DNA of 64,000 bases from Variovorax sp. J22G73. Lineage in GTDB: Bacteria > Pseudomonadota > Gammaproteobacteria > Burkholderiales > Burkholderiaceae_C. The translations under genes were made by a program, and so were the position numbers. The notes under the pieces are model-generated. The model was given only the letters and a program-made list of their open reading frames with translations, was not told the DNA's origin and made no database searches. Of this stretch, positions 59,504 to 64,000 are shown piece by piece; position 1 is the first letter of the stretch; every line of letters begins with the position of its first letter. The DNA lies in contig NZ_JASZYK010000012.1 in the NCBI RefSeq assembly GCF_030317035.1, forward strand, positions 1-64,000. Direction: 5' to 3'.

Positions 59504-61099
59504 TCAGTCGTCGACGCAGCTGCCTTCCGACGGCACCAGGCACTGCGGCAGGTCGGCGCCCACTGCGGCGCCGCGCGTGCGAATGGTGGAAGACACCGCG
59601 GCCTGCGCCACGGCCAGGCCGCGCGGCAGAAGAATCCACAGCTGGCCGCGCTCCTTCATGCGGCGCGCGTTGGTCGCGGCCTGCTGGCCGTTGCCGAAGA
59701 AATAGTCGGCCCGCACCGCGCCGCGAATGGCGCCGCCGGTGTCCTGCGCGATGGTCAGGCGCTGCATCGGCGCGCCGCTGCCGGGCGTGCGCGTGGACAC
59801 GAACACCGGGTAGCCCAGCGGCGTGCTGCGCGGGTCCACCGCAATCGAGCGCCCCGCCGACAGCGGCACGCCGAACGCGCCCACCGGCCCGCCGACCGGC
59901 GAGGTGGCCTCCTTGAAGAACACGTAGCTCGGGTCCTTGATGCCCGAGCCCGCCACCGCGCCCGCGGCACGGCGCCCCGGCACGACGACCGGCCCGCTGG
60001 CCACCGGCCGCGCGAGCGTGAAGCCGCGCGTGCGAATGGCGCCGCTGTCCACGGCGCCAGCAGCCCCCGAAGCGCCCGCATCGTCGTCATCGCCGTCGTC
60101 GAGCTGCAGCTCGATGGACGAGCCGCGCACCTTCACCGGGCTGCGCGGCTTGCCGTTGGCAGCCTGCGCCAGCACCGGGCGGAAGGGCTGGCCGTTCTGC
60201 TCGGCGTAGGCCACGCGCACGATGTCGCCGTTGGCCATCTTGATGCGGCCCGAGCCCTGGATCTGCATCTCGTACAGCGCGGTGGCGCTGCTCACGAAGG
60301 CCAGCACCTTGGCGTTGGGCGCGCCCTTGGTCTCGATTTCTTCGCGCGTGTAGTACGGCAGCAGCTGCTTGCCCTCGATGCGCAGGCGCACCTTGCGGTC
60401 GAGCGTGTCGCGCGCGATGCCCGACAGGTCGAGCACGTACAGGCCCGGCGCGCCCATGTCGCGCGTGCTCAGGCCGGTCTGCACCAGCACGTTGCGGCCT
60501 TCCACGCGCGCGGCCACGGTGGTGTTGCCCGCGGGCAGCTTGCGCGCGTCGGCGAACAGCATGTCTTCCGGCTGGCCGTACACGGGGTAGATGAAGGGCG
60601 CGCCGTACTGGCGCGCGCCCGCGATCTCGGGCTCGAAGTAGCCGGTGACCACGCCGTCGGGGCGGCGGTCGTCGTCGCGGATCTGGTATGCCGAGAACTC
60701 GCTTTCGAAGAAGCCCCGGATGGCGTTGGTGCTCTTGCCGTCGACCCGCAGGGCGCGCGCGCACACGTCCTTCCACTCCGCGCCGCGGCCGGTGAGCACC
60801 TTGCAGCTGCCGAGAAAGGCGGGCCAGCTCTCGGAGAAGTCGTCGCGCGACCAGCCCGGCACGGCGTCGAAGCTCACCGAGGTGTAGGTGGCCAGCTGCG
60901 TGGAAAAGGTGCGCGCCTGGCCCGCCACGCTCGCACCCGCGGGCGGCGAGGGACGCGGGCTCGCGGTGTCGGGCGGCGCGGCGGTGGTGCTGGTGGTGGC
61001 GGCCGGCGGCGGCGCGGCGCAACCGGCCAGGGACGCCAGCGCGGCGGCCGCGGCCCAGCGAAATGCGCAAGAGACGAGCGGATGCTGCGGGGTGTTCAT
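59504..61099 (-). CDS. mltA: MltA-family lytic transglycosylase lipoprotein
   Basis: A 531-residue lipoprotein (lipobox LAGC, Cys27) of the MltA family, which cleaves glycan strands of peptidoglycan. It has the MltA beta-domain (GVVTGYFEPEIAGARQYGAPF seen as VVTGYFEPEIAGARQ, LPYYTREEIE, FVSSATALYEMQIQGSGRI) and a 3D domain with the catalytic-region motifs IAQDTGGAIRG and VRADYFFGNG. An acidic insert (DDGDDDD) and Ala/Gly-rich stretch separate them. Set between ppkA and T6SS genes, it probably opens the wall for membrane-complex assembly. It might instead be the cell's housekeeping MltA. Confidence 0.9.
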   Translation of the reverse strand: MNTPQHPLVSCAFRWAAAAALASLAGCAAPPPAATTSTTAAPPDTASPRPSPPAGASVAGQARTFSTQLATYTSVSFDAVPGWSRDDFSESWPAFLGSCKVLTGRGAEWKDVCARALRVDGKSTNAIRGFFESEFSAYQIRDDDRRPDGVVTGYFEPEIAGARQYGAPFIYPVYGQPEDMLFADARKLPAGNTTVAARVEGRNVLVQTGLSTRDMGAPGLYVLDLSGIARDTLDRKVRLRIEGKQLLPYYTREEIETKGAPNAKVLAFVSSATALYEMQIQGSGRIKMANGDIVRVAYAEQNGQPFRPVLAQAANGKPRSPVKVRGSSIELQLDDGDDDDAGASGAAGAVDSGAIRTRGFTLARPVASGPVVVPGRRAAGAVAGSGIKDPSYVFFKEATSPVGGPVGAFGVPLSAGRSIAVDPRSTPLGYPVFVSTRTPGSGAPMQRLTIAQDTGGAIRGAVRADYFFGNGQQAATNARRMKERGQLWILLPRGLAVAQAAVSSTIRTRGAAVGADLPQCLVPSEGSCVDD

Positions 61100-61154
61100 G
61101 AAAGCCTCCTTGGTCCGTAGATGGGCGGCCCGGAGGCCGACGCCCTACAGACGA

Positions 61155-63152
61155 TTACTTCTCGACGATTTTGAAATTCGCGACGCCGTAGACGTCGTTG
61201 CATGGGGCGCTGCCCGAACCGGCCGGGCACACCGGCTTGCCCAGCAGCGGCGAAGGCCCGCTGCCGCGCGTGGCCTCCAGCGCGGCCAGCACCGGCAGCG
61301 GAAACACGGGGAACACGCCGTCGTTCTGCACGCCGGCGGCGCTGAAGTCGCGCTCGCGCTCGCTCACGAGCACCGCGAACTGGTCGGTGCCGGCCGGGCC
61401 GCCCGCGTCCATCGGCCACGAGGCGCGCGGCAGCGACAGCGTGCCGCCCGCGGTGATCTTGTTGTACTTGTCCAGCAGGTTGGGGAACAGCAGGAACATC
61501 TCGCCGCCGCTGGACAGCAGGAACACGTAGACGAAGCCCTCGCGCTTGCTGCGCACCTCGAAGGCCAGGCGGTCCTTGCCGATCGTGACCTCGGGCTTCC
61601 TGGGCGCGGCCGTCACGTCGAAGCCGGCGGCGGCGCCGGCCGCGAGCGACAGCAGCGACTCGGTGGGCGTGCGCGGAGCCGGGGGTGGCGCCGGGGCAGG
61701 CGGTGGCGGCGGCGGTGGAGGGGCTTCTGCGACCTTGGTGTCGGTTTGCTGCTGCTGGGGCGGCGGCGCTGCGGCCACGGACGGCTTCGTGCCGTCGCCG
61801 GCACCGGAACGCCCCTGCAGCCACCACCAGCCACCGCCGGCCGCGACCGCGAGGACGGCGAGCGATGCGAGAACGGCGACGGTCTTGTTGCCCTTCGTGC
61901 CGGCGCTACCCGCGCTGCCCGCGGGGGAAGAGGCCGGTGACGGGGCTGGTGCCGGTGGCTTGCCACCCGACTTGTTGATGGCCTTGTTGCCGCTGGCGAT
62001 GACGGTGGCCGCGTCGGCATTGGCCGCACCGGTGCCAGTGCCCGTGCCTGCGCTGCGCGGCGGTTGCGTGCGCGGCATCTGCGCGATGGTGTGCCCCGCA
62101 TCGAGGTCGAGCGCCTCGCGCAGTTTGGCCATCGACTGCGGGCGTTGCTCGGGCCGTACGCCCAGGCCCGCGTCGATGGCCTCCAGCAGCCGCGGGCTGT
62201 AGCGCTGGCGCAGGATGTCGTTGCCCGCCAGCGGCACGTAGCTGTCGGACAGCAGGCGCGCCACCGACGGCGGCGGCGCGCGCCCGCACACCGCCACGTG
62301 CATCACCGCCGCCAGGGCGTACACGTCGGTCCATGCGCCTTGCGACATGTCGGGCATTTCGGCGTACTGCTCGATGGGCGCGTAGCCGGGCTTGAGGATG
62401 ACGGTGATGGCCTGCGTCTTGTCGGTGATCACGCGGCGCGCGGCGCCGAAGTCGAGCACCACGGGCCGGCCCGAGCCTTCGAGCAGGATGATGTTGTCGG
62501 GCGCGATGTCGCGGTGGTAGCAGTTGGCGCCGTGCATCACCGCCAGCGCCTGCGTGACGCCGTCCATGATGCGCAGCAGCCAGCCCTCGTCCACGCCCGC
62601 GGGAATGGCCACCAGCGCCTCGCGCAGCGTGTCGCCGCGGTAGAAGGGCATGACCATGTAGGTGGTGCCCTTCTCTTGCCAGAAGCGGTAGACCTTCAGC
62701 AGCGAGGGGTGGTCGAACTGCGCGAGCAGGCGGGCTTCGTTGATGAAGCTGCGCATGCCGAGGTCGAAGGTTTCGCGGTGTCTTTCCGACAGGGGGACCA
62801 CGGTGCCGTCGTGCTGTCTCGTGGACAGGGAGGTCGGCAGGTATTCCTTGATGGCGACGACGCGCTCCAGCGTGTGGTCCCAAGCCTCGTAGACGACGCC
62901 GAAGCCGCCCTGGCCTATGACGCGGGTGACTTCGAATTCTGCGAGGCGGCTGCCTACGGGGAGGAGGCCGGCTTCGTGAGGGGCTGATGCTGCAGATGCT
63001 GCAGATGCTGCAGAGGCGCCGGGGGCTGGCTGGCTGGTGGTTGCGGCGCCGGCTGTGATGACTGTGGCGGATGTGTCGGCTGTTGCCGTTGTCGGCTGCG
63101 GCTGCTTGGGTACAACGCGGGTGCGGTCGTCTTCCTGGCTGGAGTCGGTCAT
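61155..63152 (-). CDS. ppkA: T6SS serine/threonine kinase PpkA with DUF4384-like sensor end
   Basis: A 665-residue membrane kinase that phosphorylates Fha to trigger T6SS assembly. The kinase domain (75-335) has GQGGFGVVYEA, Lys102 (VVAIKEYL), His213-Arg-Asp (HRDIAPDN) and DFG (234-236). After a Pro/Ala-rich linker comes one transmembrane helix (AVLASLAVLAVAAGGGWWWL, about 425-445) and a periplasmic DUF4384-like domain (GFVYVFLLSSGGEMFLLFPN). An Ala-Ser run at 48-57 comes from short DNA repeats. AAGGAG lies before the ATG at 63152. Confidence 0.94.
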   Translation of the reverse strand: MTDSSQEDDRTRVVPKQPQPTTATADTSATVITAGAATTSQPAPGASAASAASAASAPHEAGLLPVGSRLAEFEVTRVIGQGGFGVVYEAWDHTLERVVAIKEYLPTSLSTRQHDGTVVPLSERHRETFDLGMRSFINEARLLAQFDHPSLLKVYRFWQEKGTTYMVMPFYRGDTLREALVAIPAGVDEGWLLRIMDGVTQALAVMHGANCYHRDIAPDNIILLEGSGRPVVLDFGAARRVITDKTQAITVILKPGYAPIEQYAEMPDMSQGAWTDVYALAAVMHVAVCGRAPPPSVARLLSDSYVPLAGNDILRQRYSPRLLEAIDAGLGVRPEQRPQSMAKLREALDLDAGHTIAQMPRTQPPRSAGTGTGTGAANADAATVIASGNKAINKSGGKPPAPAPSPASSPAGSAGSAGTKGNKTVAVLASLAVLAVAAGGGWWWLQGRSGAGDGTKPSVAAAPPPQQQQTDTKVAEAPPPPPPPPAPAPPPAPRTPTESLLSLAAGAAAGFDVTAAPRKPEVTIGKDRLAFEVRSKREGFVYVFLLSSGGEMFLLFPNLLDKYNKITAGGTLSLPRASWPMDAGGPAGTDQFAVLVSERERDFSAAGVQNDGVFPVFPLPVLAALEATRGSGPSPLLGKPVCPAGSGSAPCNDVYGVANFKIVEK

Positions 63153-63184
63153 TGACGGGCTCCTTTTTGGGCTGTGTCTTGAGG

Positions 63185-63837
63185 TTGCTTTCCGGGGCCG
63201 GGTCTCGCCCCGGCAGGCGATCTACTTTCTTTTGCTTCGCCAAAAGAAAGTAGACAAAGAAAAGGCGACCCCACTGGATGCGTCCCTCCGCTGCGCTGCG
63301 GGCAACCTGCGGTGCTCACGTTTCGCGGGGTCTCGCCCAAACTCGCTGCGCTCAAACAAGGGCGAGCCCTGATCCGCGAAACGCTCCGCTCCTCGGCGCA
63401 GCCAGAGGGGTGGGGAACCGACGGGCCATTGCTTCGCTCGGCCACCAAGCCGCTGCAGGCGCTTCGCGCCTGCAGCGGTTGGTACGACGCCTGGCGGCTG
63501 TGGCTACGGCGGCTGTGGCTGTGGCTTCGGCTGTTGCTTTCCCCCCGGCCGAGCGCAGCGACGGCCCGCCGGGTTCCGAAGGCCGAGCGCAGCGATGGCC
63601 TGTTGGCTTTTGCCCCTCTGGCTACGCCGAGGAGCGGAGTGTTTCGCGGATCAGGGCTCGCAGCTGTTTGAGCGAAGCGAGTTCTGCGAGACCCCGCGAA
63701 ACGCGAGCACCGCAGGTTGCCCGCAGCGAAGCGGAGGGACGCAGACAGTGGGGTCGCCTTTTCTTTGGCAACTTTCTTTTGGCGAAGCAAAAGAAAGTGG
63801 CTCGCCCGCCGGGGCGAGACCCGGCCCCGGAAAGCAA
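63185..63837. repeat. 225-bp inverted repeat with 200-bp spacer, ppkA upstream region
   Basis: Left arm 63185-63410 and right arm 63613-63837 are near-perfect reverse complements. Inside each arm is a smaller hairpin of CTACTTTCTTTTG...CAAAAGAAAGTAG type (63222-63253) or ACTTTCTTTTG...CAAAAGAAAGT (63771-63798). The 63153-63855 gap has no convincing gene. The arms can form one large stem-loop in RNA read from either strand, or mark a mobile non-coding element. The ppkA promoter and the tagF end must lie here. Confidence 0.9.
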
Positions 63838-63855
63838 AAGAAAGAGCGGCCTTCA

Positions 63856-64000
63856 TCACCCCTCCTCCGCAAAGCCGAGGAACAACGCATCGAACTGATC
63901 ATCCCGAGGCAGCCCGGAGCTGAGCATCCGAATCCCTTCGGCAACAGAAGGATCCCCCAACCAAACAGAAGCCCCCGCCGCAGGCAAGCCAACCGACTCC
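63856..64000 (-). CDS. 3' end of a TagF-like T6SS protein
   Basis: The last 48 codons of a minus-strand gene cut by the window end. The visible peptide includes ASVWLGDPSVAEGIRMLSSG and ends LPRDDQFDALFLGFAEEG, followed by two TGA codons (63853-63858). The SxW...GLP...F pattern matches the C-terminus of TagF, which usually follows tssM. TagF often acts with PpkA/PppA in post-translational control. The assignment rests on a short segment. Confidence 0.6.
   Translation of the reverse strand, partial: ESVGLPAAGASVWLGDPSVAEGIRMLSSGLPRDDQFDALFLGFAEEG

Noticed and set aside
63278..63860. Several short open frames across the inverted repeat between ppkA and tagF
   Set aside because: They mirror one another because of the inverted repeat, contain Arg/Ser low-complexity, and have no ribosome sites or family features.

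Overview
The window is a GC-rich chromosomal segment from a betaproteobacterium, most likely Comamonadaceae (Variovorax/Acidovorax-like). The clues are the tRNA-Tyr/tRNA-Gly/tRNA-Thr/tuf block, a trp operon broken up by ltaE and lysE-type genes and followed by ung, and a Burkholderiales-style type VI secretion (T6SS) locus. The genus is inferred from gene order and codon character, not from a database match.

Layout. 1-637: the 5' end of tuf and three tRNA genes, all on the minus strand. 638-7434: a minus-strand trp operon, trpE - GxxExxY gene - trpG - ltaE - lysE-like - trpD - trpC - ung, with several ATGA overlaps. 7775-10055: a secreted chalcone-isomerase-like protein, a phosphoglycolate phosphatase, an Rrf2 regulator and a 55-residue membrane protein. 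10087-17713: a MocR-type regulator facing a complete seven-gene Nit1C cluster (Sll0783/MSMEG_0572-type protein, nitrilase, radical SAM, GNAT, AIR-synthase-like, MSMEG_0570-type protein, flavoprotein). This cluster is known from cyanide-assimilating and nitrogen-starved bacteria. The 410-bp intergenic region carries repeated TTGATTGCATC/TTGATCGC sites that look like operators. 17804-18508: an orphan NarL-type response regulator.

18751-64000: a very large T6SS locus. A plus-strand arm (18751-28022) encodes TssL, a short TssM-like protein that has lost its P-loop, TssA, TssB, TssC, Hcp and two probable peptidoglycan-directed cargo proteins; tssJ is divergent within it. A minus-strand array (28110-64000) runs from TagF (cut by the window end) through PpkA, MltA, a sigma-like protein, a membrane protein, a caspase-like protein, a second Hcp, TagJ, TssE, TssF, TssG and ClpV. 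It continues through two paralogous VgrG proteins and an adaptor cassette (DUF2169, pentapeptide repeats, DUF3540, PAAR-like DUF4150, DUF6484, a dead ketosynthase-fold protein) to a DUF4150-nuclease toxin, a beta-propeller protein, a TIGR02270 protein, an FHA protein and a PP2C phosphatase. Baseplate, sheath, tube, spike, ATPase and the PpkA/PppA/Fha phosphorylation switch are all present. TssK and a full-length TssM are absent and probably lie beyond position 64000, next to tagF.

The least explained parts are the sigma-like/membrane/caspase triad, the degenerate TssM, the dead ketosynthase-like protein, a 25-codon Met/His/Pro-rich ORF coupled to both its neighbours, in-frame 111-bp repeats at the start of the caspase gene, and a 225-bp inverted repeat between ppkA and tagF.
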